A DNA stretch of 64,000 nt from NCBI GenBank assembly GCA_040752975.1, contig JBFMHF010000011.1:1-64000 (forward strand), read 5' to 3'. Numbering within the stretch: the stretch's first letter is position 1; every line of letters begins with the position of its first letter. The stretch is from JADLDB01 sp040752975. Lineage in GTDB: Bacteria > Myxococcota > Myxococcia > Myxococcales > Myxococcaceae. The position numbers and the translations under genes were made by a program. Shown one piece after another: positions 16,013-23,687 of this stretch. Below the pieces are notes generated by a model. The model did no database searches. It was not told where the DNA came from and was given only the letters and a program-made list of their open reading frames with translations.

Positions 16013-16047
16013 GCGGATTCTCTCCTCGAGGCGGACGTCCACCGTAC

Positions 16048-16059
16048 CACCTGCAGGTG
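16048..16059. promoter_or_regulatory. Perfect 12-bp palindrome CACCTGCAGGTG
   Basis: It lies 36 bp upstream of the minus-strand radical SAM operon start (16012) and 90 bp upstream of the divergent plus-strand gene (16149). Its place in a divergent promoter region suits an operator for a dimeric regulator. The regulator is unknown. Confidence 0.35.
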
Positions 16060-16092
16060 AGTGGTGAAGGGGGCGGCCGCTTCTTGGGACGG

Positions 16093-16109
16093 GCCTCCAA
16101 GAAGGAGGC
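16093..16109. promoter_or_regulatory. Stem-loop GCCTCC-AAGAA-GGAGGC
   Basis: Six-bp perfect arms and a 5-nt loop, 40 bp upstream of the plus-strand start at 16149 and 80 bp upstream of the minus-strand start at 16012. It may be a 5' UTR hairpin or an operator in the divergent promoter. Confidence 0.3.
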
Positions 16110-16148
16110 TCCTCCTGCGCCACACAGGCGCTCGTGGAGGTTGACGCG

Positions 16149-16514
16149 ATGCTGGAGTGGACGTGGGAGTTCCGGGCGCCGCCTCGCGAGGCGGTGGAAG
16201 TGAAGTTCCTTCAGGAGCACCTTTGGTTGTGCGGGGCGCGGGGCGTCGACGCCTCCGGGCGGCGATGGACCTTCGAAGGGCTGTCCATCGTGCTGGGGTG
16301 GGACGCGCCCGGGCCGCGGCAGGGCCAGTTGTGCAACCGGCTGCGCTGCACCTTCACCTCGCGCATGTCCCCAGCGGCCCTCAGGCGCGGCGTGGACCTG
16401 GTGAATTTGATGGGGAGCGACCTCGGGTGGGAGTTCAGCGATCCCTTCGCGCCGGCGCCGCCCCGCCCGGCGCCGCCCCCGCCCGACACGGTGGTGGATC
16501 CTCCGCGGGAGTAG
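16149..16514 (+). CDS. Uncharacterised 121-residue protein
   Basis: A short soluble protein rich in Trp, Leu and Arg in its first 85 residues, followed by a Pro-rich acidic tail (PAPPRPAPPPPDTVVDPPRE). The ATG at 16149 has GGAGG 8 bp upstream; a GTG at 16134 would add five residues but would place the ribosome site inside the gene. The gene is divergent from the radical SAM operon and convergent with pckG (gap 12 bp). No family is recognised. Confidence 0.55.
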   Translation: MLEWTWEFRAPPREAVEVKFLQEHLWLCGARGVDASGRRWTFEGLSIVLGWDAPGPRQGQLCNRLRCTFTSRMSPAALRRGVDLVNLMGSDLGWEFSDPFAPAPPRPAPPPPDTVVDPPRE

Positions 16515-16526
16515 GCGCCGCCGCGC

Positions 16527-18293
16527 TCAGCCGATGCGGGACAGCAGCGTCTGGCGGATCAGCTCGAGCGTCTTGGGCATGCGCTCGCCGAACTGCTCGA
16601 AGTGGGCCTTCTGCGCCTCGAGCTCCGTCTTCCACTCGGACTCGACGATGGCGGTGGCCTCGTCCACCTTGGTGGGGTCGATGGACAGGCCGGAGAGGTC
16701 GATGTGGCCCTGCTTGGGCACCCAGCCGAACAGGGTCTCCTGGGCGCCCACCTTCCCGTGCGCGCGGTCGACGATCCACTTCAAGACGCGCATGTTCTCC
16801 CCGTAGCCGGGCCAGAGGAACTTGCCGTCTTTGTCCTTGCGGAACCAGTTCACCATGAAGAGCTTGGGCGGGTAGGGCACCTGCTTCTGCATCTTCAGCC
16901 AGTGGCTCCAGTAGTCGGCCATGTTGTAGCCGCAGAAGGGGAGCATCGCCATCGGGTCACGGCGCACCACGCCCTGCGCGCCGACGGCAGCGGCGGTCGT
17001 CTCCGACGCCAGCGTCGCGCCGAGGTACACGCCGTGCGCCCAGTTCCACGACTGCATCACCAGGGGGATGGTGTTGGAGCGCCGGCCGCCGAAGATGATG
17101 GCGCTGATGGGCACGCCCCGCGCGTCGTTGACCCGCGGCGACAGCATGGGGTTGTTGGTGGCGGGCGCGGTGAAGCGGCTGTTGGGGTGGGCGGCCTTCT
17201 CGCTGCTGCCCTTCTTCCACGGCCGGCCCTGCCAGTCGGTGAGCTCTTCGGGCACCTCGCCGTCGAGGCCTTCCCACCACACCTGCATGTCCTTCGTCAC
17301 CGCGACGTTGGTGAAGATGGTGTCCTTCGCGATGCACTTCATCGCGTTGGGGTTGGACTTCCAGTTGGTGCCCGGCGCGACGCCGAAGTAGCCGTTCTCG
17401 GGGTTGACGGCCCACAGGCGTCCGTCGTCACCGACGCGCAGCCAGGCGATGTCGTCTCCCACGGTGTACACGCGCCAGCCGTCGAAGCGCCGCGGCGGCA
17501 CCATCATCGCGAAGTTCGTCTTCCCGCAGGCTGACGGGAAGGCCGCGGCGACGTACGTGGTGTTCCCGTCCGGGTCCTCCACGCCGAGGATGAGCATGTG
17601 CTCGGCCATCCACCCCTCGGACTTGCCGAGGTAGCTGCCGATGCGCAGCGACAGGCACTTCTTGCCCAGCAGCGCGTTGCCGCCGTAGCCCGAGCCGAAG
17701 GACCAGATCGCGTTGTCCTGCGGGAAGTGGCAGATGTAGCGGCGCTCCGGGTTCAGGTCGCCGGTGCAGTGCAGCCCGCGGTTGAAGTCGTTGGACTGCC
17801 CCAGCATGTCCAGCGCCGCCTTCCCCATGCGCGTCATGATGCCCATGTTCAGCACCACGTAGACGGAGTCGGTCAGCTCGATGCCGATCTTCGAGTGCTT
17901 CGAGCCCAGCGGGCCCATGCAGTACGGCACCACGTACATGGTGCGGCCCTTCATCGAGCCCTGGAACAGGCCCTTGAGCTTCGTGTACGCCTCGGCGGGC
18001 GCCATCCAGTTGTTGGTGGGGCCTGCCTCTTCCTTCGTCGGCGTGCAGATGAAGGTGAGGTGCTCGACGCGCGCCACGTCGTTGGGGTTGGAGCGGTGGA
18101 GGTAGCTGCCCGGGTGCTTCTCCTCGTTGAGCGGAATGAGGATGCCTCTGGCCACCGCGTACTCGGTGAGCCGGTTCTTCTCTTCCGGGCTGCCGTCACA
18201 CCAGACGACCTGGTCGGGTTGGCACATGGAGGCCATCTCTTCGACCCAGCCGAGCAGGTGCTTGTTGGTGGTGAGCGTGGTGGTGTGGCGCAT
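16527..18293 (-). CDS. pckG: Phosphoenolpyruvate carboxykinase (GTP)
   Basis: A 588-residue enzyme of the GTP-dependent PEPCK family. It catalyses oxaloacetate + GTP to PEP + CO2 + GDP, the first committed step of gluconeogenesis, in the cytosol. Visible hallmarks are the hyper-reactive Cys/P-loop FPSACGKTN (residues 252-260, Cys256 and Lys258), the substrate-binding YGGNALLGKKC, the IGDDIAWL-type GTP site (here VGDDIAWLRVGDDG) and the C-terminal WFRKDKDGKFLWPGYGENMR. ATG 18293 follows an AAGGAGAG site 3-10 bp upstream. The promoter must lie in the 170-bp divergent region shared with the TPR-glutaredoxin gene, which holds an inverted repeat at 18361-18399. Confidence 0.97.
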   Translation of the reverse strand: MRHTTTLTTNKHLLGWVEEMASMCQPDQVVWCDGSPEEKNRLTEYAVARGILIPLNEEKHPGSYLHRSNPNDVARVEHLTFICTPTKEEAGPTNNWMAPAEAYTKLKGLFQGSMKGRTMYVVPYCMGPLGSKHSKIGIELTDSVYVVLNMGIMTRMGKAALDMLGQSNDFNRGLHCTGDLNPERRYICHFPQDNAIWSFGSGYGGNALLGKKCLSLRIGSYLGKSEGWMAEHMLILGVEDPDGNTTYVAAAFPSACGKTNFAMMVPPRRFDGWRVYTVGDDIAWLRVGDDGRLWAVNPENGYFGVAPGTNWKSNPNAMKCIAKDTIFTNVAVTKDMQVWWEGLDGEVPEELTDWQGRPWKKGSSEKAAHPNSRFTAPATNNPMLSPRVNDARGVPISAIIFGGRRSNTIPLVMQSWNWAHGVYLGATLASETTAAAVGAQGVVRRDPMAMLPFCGYNMADYWSHWLKMQKQVPYPPKLFMVNWFRKDKDGKFLWPGYGENMRVLKWIVDRAHGKVGAQETLFGWVPKQGHIDLSGLSIDPTKVDEATAIVESEWKTELEAQKAHFEQFGERMPKTLELIRQTLLSRIG

Positions 18294-18360
18294 GGTCTCT
18301 CCTTGCGAGGAGGGTGGGCTACGCGAACACGAGGTGCGTCGCACGCGGGGCGTGGTTGAT

Positions 18361-18399
18361 CAAGCGCAATGCCCTACTCAGACACGTGAGTTGCGCTTG
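18361..18399. promoter_or_regulatory. Inverted repeat CAAGCGCAA ... TTGCGCTTG
   Basis: Perfect 9-bp arms (18361-18369 and 18391-18399) with a 21-bp spacer, centred between pckG (start 18293, minus) and the TPR-glutaredoxin gene (start 18462, plus). Arm centres are 30 bp apart, near three helical turns, as for cooperative or dimeric regulator sites. It is a candidate shared operator of a divergent promoter pair. Confidence 0.45.
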
Positions 18400-18413
18400 T
18401 CGGCAGGCAGCCG

Positions 18414-18428
18414 TGACGAACTGCGTCA
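18414..18428. promoter_or_regulatory. Small palindrome TGACG-AACTG-CGTCA
   Basis: Five-bp perfect arms, 33 bp upstream of the TPR-glutaredoxin start. Together with the preceding base, the left half (GTGACGAAC) is identical to the left half of the 16-bp palindrome at 6120-6135, which suggests a common regulator or chance in GC-rich DNA. Confidence 0.25.
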
Positions 18429-18461
18429 AGGCGGTGGGCGGGAGGCGGTCGCTCTGCTCTC

Positions 18462-19304
18462 ATGGGGCGCATGGTGACGACAGTGCTGTGGGTGGTGCTG
18501 GCGGCGGCGCCGCTGGACGAGGCGAAGGCCCACCTCGAGGCCGGGCGGCTGGACGACGTGCTGTTCGCGCTCGACCAGAAGACCTTCACCGGCGAAGAGA
18601 AGCCGAAGGCGGCCGCGCTGCTGGGGGACGCCGCGAAGAAGGCGTACGCGAAGAAGGACGACATGCTCGCGCTGCAGTTCGCGTCGATGGCGCTCAAGCT
18701 GGAGCCTGCCCAGAAGGACGCGCTGGAGGCGGCGGCGCGCGCGAGCTTCCGCCAGCAGCAATTCGAGCCGGCGGAGAAGTACGCCGACGCGTGGCTCGCC
18801 CTGGACGTCACCAACGGCCAGGCGCGGCTGCTGCGGGCGCGGCTGGCCGACGAGGCAGGCGACTGGCAGGTGGTGGTGGATCAGCTCGACCAGGCGAAGC
18901 TGACGGGCGCTGACGCTTCGCAGGCGAAGGCGCTGAAGGCGAAGGCCGTGAAGGAGCTGGCGGAGAAGCGGGCTTCGCGGTCGGCCGTGGCGAGCCTCGA
19001 GCGGCAACTGGCGAAGGCGGCGGAGCAGCGCACCGGGGGCTTCAACGCGCCCATCCCCGCGAGCAGCGACGTGGTGCTGTACGCGACGAGCTGGTGCGGC
19101 TACTGCCGGAAGGCGCGGGAGTACTTCAACAAGAAGGGCGTGAAGTACGTCGAGCGCGACATCGAGAAGGACGAGGGCGCGGCGCAGGAGCTGGCGGCGA
19201 AGGCGTCGGCGGCGGGAGTGCGGCCTCAGGGCGTGCCCGTCATCGACGTTCGAGGGAAGCTCATCCTCGGGTTCGACCGCGCCGCGCTGGACGACGCGCT
19301 GTGA
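18462..19304 (+). CDS. TPR domain protein with C-terminal glutaredoxin domain
   Basis: A 280-residue protein. A hydrophobic N-terminus (MVTTVLWVVLAAAP) is a probable short signal peptide or anchor. TPR-like helices cover about 20-190, and a glutaredoxin domain begins near 205 with active site SWCGYC and later GVPVIDVRGKLILGFD (cis-Pro motif GVPV and the GSH-site strand). Glutaredoxins reduce disulfides or mixed glutathione disulfides; an exported version would act on envelope proteins. The fusion with TPRs suggests protein docking. Starts at 18462 and 18471 (both ATG) are possible; neither has a strong ribosome site. It diverges from pckG. Confidence 0.8.
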   Translation: MGRMVTTVLWVVLAAAPLDEAKAHLEAGRLDDVLFALDQKTFTGEEKPKAAALLGDAAKKAYAKKDDMLALQFASMALKLEPAQKDALEAAARASFRQQQFEPAEKYADAWLALDVTNGQARLLRARLADEAGDWQVVVDQLDQAKLTGADASQAKALKAKAVKELAEKRASRSAVASLERQLAKAAEQRTGGFNAPIPASSDVVLYATSWCGYCRKAREYFNKKGVKYVERDIEKDEGAAQELAAKASAAGVRPQGVPVIDVRGKLILGFDRAALDDAL

Positions 19305-19409
19305 AGGCGGTGTAGGCGCTCCTCACGCATCGACGCACCTCACGGCCGCCGCCGGGGTGGATTGATCGCCCTCAACTCGACAAACTGGGGCCCTCGCCGG
19401 GGAGGCCCG

Positions 19410-21068
19410 ATGCGCTGTCAGCCGCTGCTCCTGGGTTGCCTCATTCTCAGCGCCACCGCGTGTGATGGGCTGGTACTCGGCCCGCGGCCTGACCAGCCCA
19501 CCACGGGGCCCACGCTGCCGCCCGGCGCCGAGCGCGAGCTGCCGGCCCCGTCGACGCGCGCCGCGCGGCTCTCGCACCCGGAGTACGAGAACACGCTGCG
19601 CGACCTGCTGGGGGAAGCGCAGGGCCCGGGCGTCACCGGCACCTTCGTGGGCGACGCGACGTCCACCACCTTCGACAACAACGGCGCAGAGCTGCTCGTC
19701 ACCTCGGACTTGTGGGCCGACTACCAGCGGGCCGCCGAGCAGCTCGCGCAGCAGGCGAGCGCGTCTCCCGAGGCCCTCACCCGCGTGTGCGGGGGCACGC
19801 TGCCGAGCGACGCTGCCGGCTTCGTCCGCGCTGCCGGCCGTCGGGTGTTCCGCCGGGCGCTCACCGACGCGGAGGCGGCGGACTACGAGGCGCTCTTCGC
19901 GCAGGGCGCGGCCTTCTTCCCGGCGGACGAGCCCTTCGCCTCGGGCGCGCGGGTGGTGCTCGAGGCCATGCTGCAGTCCCCGCACTTCCTCTACCGGCTC
20001 GAGCTGTCCACGCAGGAGAACCGGGGCGTCATCCCGTTGACGGGGGCGGAGCTCGCCACGCGCCTCTCGTACGCGCTGTGGCAGTCGATGCCGGACGAGG
20101 AGCTCTTGCAGGCGGCCGAGACGGGCGCGCTCCTCACCGCCGACGGCTACACCGCCCAGGTGACGCGGCTGCTCGGTGACCCGAAGGCCCGCGCCACGGT
20201 GCGCACCTTCCACGCGCAGTTGCTGCAGGTGAGCCGCTTCCGCGACATCACGCGTTCGACCTCGCTCTTCCCGGAGTTCACCCCCGCGCTGCAGCAGTCG
20301 ATGCAGGAAGAGCCGCTGCGGCTCGTCGACGCGGTGGTGTTCGACGAGAACGCGGGCGTGGGCCGGCTCTTCACCGCGCCCTACACCTTCGTCGACGCGC
20401 CGCTGGCCAGCGTCTACGGGCTGGCGGGGACCTTCGACGCCACCTTCCAGAAGGTCAGCTTCACCGACGGGCGGCGCGGCGGGCTCCTCACCGGCATCGG
20501 CTTCCTCGCGGCCAACGCCACCTCCACGGAGTCGGATCCCATTCACCGGGGTGTCTTCATCAACCACCGCGTCCTCTGCGCCAACCTGCCTTCTCCGCCC
20601 AACAACGTGCCGCCGCTGCCCGCGCCGGATCCGCTGGTGCCGAAGACGCTGCGGCAGCGCATCACCGACTTCACGGGCGAGGGCACCTGCGGCGCGGGCT
20701 GCCACGGCAGCCTCATCAACCCCATCGGCTTCGCCTACGAGCACTTCGACGCGCTCGGCCGCTGGCGGGACGAAGAGCGGAACGGCCTGCCCATCGACGC
20801 GCGCGACGCCTACTACTTCGACGGGGTGAGGCGGGAGTTCGACGGCGCCACCTCGCTGGGGCAGGTCATGGCGGAGGAAGCGATGACCCACCGCTGCTAC
20901 GCGCAGCACTGGGTGGAGTTCCTGCATGGCAGGGCACTGGCCGCCGCCGACGCCGCGGTGGTCAAGCGCGTGGCGGACGCTTCGCGCAGAGACGAGCTGC
21001 CGGTGCGCGAGGTGCTGCGCGCGCTGGTCGAGAGCGAGTCGTTCCGCACGAGGGCGGTGGAGCCATGA
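19410..21068 (+). CDS. DUF1592/DUF1588/DUF1585-type lipoprotein
   Basis: A 552-residue lipoprotein (lipobox SATAC). It shows the order of domains seen in planctomycete and myxobacterial proteins of this group: an N-terminal RLSHPEYENTLRDLLG segment (DUF1587-like), a DUF1592-like part with FLYRLEL and LATRLSYALWQSMPDEELL, a DUF1588-like CGAGCHGSLINPIGFAYEHF motif, and a C-terminal DUF1585-like tail ending in RALVESESFRTR. The Cys spacing here is CxxxCH, not the CxxCH of a normal heme c site. The function is unknown; such genes always travel with a DUF1552 gene, as here (4-bp overlap). GGAGG precedes ATG 19410. Confidence 0.85.
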   Translation: MRCQPLLLGCLILSATACDGLVLGPRPDQPTTGPTLPPGAERELPAPSTRAARLSHPEYENTLRDLLGEAQGPGVTGTFVGDATSTTFDNNGAELLVTSDLWADYQRAAEQLAQQASASPEALTRVCGGTLPSDAAGFVRAAGRRVFRRALTDAEAADYEALFAQGAAFFPADEPFASGARVVLEAMLQSPHFLYRLELSTQENRGVIPLTGAELATRLSYALWQSMPDEELLQAAETGALLTADGYTAQVTRLLGDPKARATVRTFHAQLLQVSRFRDITRSTSLFPEFTPALQQSMQEEPLRLVDAVVFDENAGVGRLFTAPYTFVDAPLASVYGLAGTFDATFQKVSFTDGRRGGLLTGIGFLAANATSTESDPIHRGVFINHRVLCANLPSPPNNVPPLPAPDPLVPKTLRQRITDFTGEGTCGAGCHGSLINPIGFAYEHFDALGRWRDEERNGLPIDARDAYYFDGVRREFDGATSLGQVMAEEAMTHRCYAQHWVEFLHGRALAAADAAVVKRVADASRRDELPVREVLRALVESESFRTRAVEP

Positions 21069-22450
21069 GACGCCTGGGTCGACGTCACTTCTTGAGGGGT
21101 GTGGGCGGGGCGGTCCTGGCGCTGCCGCTGTTCGAGTCCCTCGTGGGCTCGAAGGCCTTCGCCCAGACGACCCGCCACCGCTTCACCATCTTCGTGCGCA
21201 GCGGCAACGGGGTGGTGCAGGCCAGCAGCGAGTCCGCCGAGCGCTTCTGGCCCGACGGCGCGGGCGCCCTCACGGTCGCGGGGCTGCGTGACACCTTCGC
21301 CGATCGCGCCACGAGCGAGCTGTCGGCGCACGCCACGCGGCTGCTGATGGTGAAGAACGTGCGGCTGCCGTTCGCGCGCAGCAGCTGCGGGCACGCCGAG
21401 GCGATCCCCCAGGTGTTGACGGCGCAGAACCACACCGGCGGCAGCGGGAACGACCCCAAGGCGCTCGGGCGCAGCGTGGACTGGTACCTCGCCGAGAAGC
21501 TGAACCCTCAGGGGGTGGGGCCGCTCACCTTCATGGCTGGCCCGCAGAGCACGTACATCGCCGAGGCGCTCTCCTGGAGCGCCGCCCAGACGCGCACTCC
21601 GGCCGAGCGCAGTCCGCTCAACGCGTACATGCGGCTGGTGGGCCTGTCGAGCAGCCCGCCCGAGGTGCAGCAGCTCATCGCCAGCCGGCGCAAGAGCGTC
21701 AACGACCTGGTGCGTGCGCAGCTGCGGGCCCTGGTGCAGCGGCCGGAGCTGAGCGCCTGGGACAGGCAGCGCCTCGAGCAGCACCTCCAGGCCGTGCGCG
21801 ACATGGAGCTGCGCATGACGTGCGATCTCGAGCCCGCGCAGGTGAGCGCGGTGCAGGCCGTCACCTCGCCCGAGAGCAACGACGTGCGGCCCGAGGTGGT
21901 GCGGCGCTTCATGGATCTCGCGGCGTGGGCCTTCAACTGCCGGCTCAACCACGTCGCGACGCTGCAGATCGGCGAGGGGAACGACCAGACGCAGTACACC
22001 ATCAACGGCTCGAAGCTGCCCCGCTTCCACTGGATCTCCCACCGCATCTACGCGGACGGCAGCGAAGGCGAGCCCATCCCCGATGCGCTCGAGCTGCACC
22101 ACCAGGTCGATCGGCTCCAGATGCAGCTCTTCAAGTACCTGCTCGATCGCCTGGACTCCTACCAGTCACCGTATGGCGGCACGCTGCTGGACGACTCGCT
22201 GGCGGTGTGGATGAACGACCTCGGGCTGGGGCCCCCGCACTCCGCGGACAACACCCCGTGGATCCTCGCCGGGCGCGCCGGCGGGGGTGTCACCAGCGGG
22301 CGGATCATCGACCACCAGAAGAAGGGCGTGAACCTGGTGCTCAACACGGTCATCAACGCGATGGGAATCCGCAACCCGGACGGCTCTCAGGTGCAGGACT
22401 TCGGCGACCCGTCGTTGACCCCTGGCGTCATCACCGGCGTGCTCGCCTGA
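21065..22450 (+). CDS. DUF1552 family protein with Tat signal
   Basis: A 461-residue protein beginning with a twin-arginine signal (MRRLGRRHFLRGVGGAVLALP). The rest matches DUF1552 proteins: TTRHRFTIFVRSGNGVVQAS, then a long alpha/beta domain with LRDMELRM, HVATLQIGEG and a C-terminal GGRIIDHQKKGVNLVLNT-like region. Export of a folded protein by Tat suggests a cofactor or rapid folding; the fold resembles alkaline phosphatase/sulfatase-like proteins, but no catalytic set is certain. ATGA overlap with the DUF1592-type gene indicates a two-gene operon and probably a joint complex in the envelope. Confidence 0.85.
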   Translation: MRRLGRRHFLRGVGGAVLALPLFESLVGSKAFAQTTRHRFTIFVRSGNGVVQASSESAERFWPDGAGALTVAGLRDTFADRATSELSAHATRLLMVKNVRLPFARSSCGHAEAIPQVLTAQNHTGGSGNDPKALGRSVDWYLAEKLNPQGVGPLTFMAGPQSTYIAEALSWSAAQTRTPAERSPLNAYMRLVGLSSSPPEVQQLIASRRKSVNDLVRAQLRALVQRPELSAWDRQRLEQHLQAVRDMELRMTCDLEPAQVSAVQAVTSPESNDVRPEVVRRFMDLAAWAFNCRLNHVATLQIGEGNDQTQYTINGSKLPRFHWISHRIYADGSEGEPIPDALELHHQVDRLQMQLFKYLLDRLDSYQSPYGGTLLDDSLAVWMNDLGLGPPHSADNTPWILAGRAGGGVTSGRIIDHQKKGVNLVLNTVINAMGIRNPDGSQVQDFGDPSLTPGVITGVLA

Positions 22451-22499
22451 GTGGCGCGGAAGCTTGGGGAGGGCAAAGCCGGAGAAGGCCGAGCCAGCA

Positions 22500-22990
22500 C
22501 CGAAGCGGCTAACGCGAGCGTGGAACAGCGCGTCCAGCACGTGCGACTTCAAGAACCCGTAGCGCCCCAGGCCGACACGTTACTGCTGCTCCACCAGCAG
22601 GCGCCCAGCAGCAAGTGGAACGGAAAGCCCACTCGCGAGCGCCACATCGTCGATGAGCGGAGAGCGGCCGACGTAGCGCTCGGCCGTTTCGAGGCTCTTC
22701 TTTGAGATGTCGGTGCCGGTGATGCTTCACGTTGACGCGCATGCCGCTGCCTACGTCCACCAGCGACTCCAAGGGCTCCAACGTCGCCAACGTTTCGACG
22801 AGCTGAAGCGTTCCATGGTCCTGCCACTGGCTCTCCCAGATGGGTCGTAGAACTCCGCGCTCCCGAATATCGTGTTCACATATTGGGTGGCCCTGCGCCG
22901 AGGCCGCCTCGTACGACGCGAGGTCCCGTGGAGGAATGCGCGAGCGCGACAGCCCGTCGCCCTTACGAAGGCGGCGGCTGATTTCACCCG
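22500..22990 (-). pseudogene. Decayed SAM-dependent methyltransferase-like gene
   Basis: No intact gene fills 22451-23041, but the minus strand keeps pieces of one. One frame reads IPPRDLASYEAASAQGH ... TLATLEPLESLVDVGSGM, a methyltransferase motif I-like strand (VDVGSG). The next part continues in another frame as ITGTDISKKSLETAERYVG, fitting the following strand and acidic ligand (TDIS), and runs into a TAA after LLVEQQ. At least one frameshift and one stop therefore interrupt it. The region has visibly lower GC than its neighbours, suggesting acquired DNA. The identification rests on these short segments only. Confidence 0.4.
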
Positions 22991-23041
22991 CCCGACTTCG
23001 GACGGCGTTGCAGCGCGAAGCGAGGTGCAGAAACGTCGCGG

Positions 23042-23581
23042 TCAGTTGGGATCGAAGATGATGCCGTCGACGGTGACTGAAGTCCCGGGGTCCGACATGG
23101 CTGGGCCACCGAAGTCGACGTTCCCGTTTGCGTTCACGAGGATGTAGCAGAGCGCATGATCCCCGCAGCGAGCCGGGTACTGAAGTGTGGCCGAGGGCCG
23201 GAACTGCGCGGGGAGCACGAAGATAGTGGGCCCGGCAGTGGGGTTCGTGCGCCGAGTGAGCCCACGGAGGTGCACGAAGCCAAGCGCGTCCTTGGTGTAT
23301 TCCACCGTCTGCCAATTAGTCCCAACGTTTCCCCATCCGGCGCTGAACGTTACCGGGGTGTAGGTTCGCGTCGCCTCTAGGGCTTGGATGCGCGCGTGGT
23401 TGTCGTCAACGGCCATCTTCACTGCGGTGAAGTTGGCGTTGACCTCAGCCGCGCGCGCAGGAGAACCAGAGCTGAAGGTGTTGGGCAGAGTGACGTTTGA
23501 CGCCAGCGCGACCGCGGCCACGACTGCAACAGGGAGAAGGGACGCCCTCAGAGAGTGCTTCGAGATGTTTGAGAATTTCAT
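23042..23581 (-). CDS. Secreted protein with FTAV-type helical motif
   Basis: A 179-residue protein with a signal peptide (about 1-28; LLPVAVVAAVALAS). It is followed by LPNTFSSGSPARAAEVNANFTAV, here cited as its core EVNANFTAVK, which in exported proteins of phage-tail-fibre or surface type precedes a short coiled coil. The rest is a beta-rich domain with four or so Cys. ATG 23581 has AGGAGA 4 bp upstream. Codon use is less GC-rich than in the flanking genes. No specific function can be assigned. Confidence 0.65.
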   Translation of the reverse strand: MKFSNISKHSLRASLLPVAVVAAVALASNVTLPNTFSSGSPARAAEVNANFTAVKMAVDDNHARIQALEATRTYTPVTFSAGWGNVGTNWQTVEYTKDALGFVHLRGLTRRTNPTAGPTIFVLPAQFRPSATLQYPARCGDHALCYILVNANGNVDFGGPAMSDPGTSVTVDGIIFDPN

Positions 23582-23643
23582 GCGTTCTCCTTATTCGGGG
23601 TGGTCTGACCGCTTAAGTTCTTGTTGTGTCGCCTCCAAATGTG

Positions 23644-23656
23644 GCACGTCCCGTGC
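23644..23656. terminator. Short hairpin GCACG-TCC-CGTGC
   Basis: Five-bp GC-rich arms and a 3-nt loop between the LuxR-type gene (3' end at 23688) and the secreted protein (5' end at 23581), both on the minus strand. It could help end the regulator transcript or act as an operator. It lacks a U-tract. Confidence 0.25.
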
Positions 23657-23687
23657 TTGGAAACCACCAAATTGTGTTGGGCCGCGC

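Noticed and set aside
23643..23657. Sigma-54-like promoter (TGGCACG ... GTGCT) on the plus strand
   Set aside because: It points into the 3' end of the LuxR-type gene and no plus-strand gene follows. The same bases form a short inverted repeat, which explains the resemblance.
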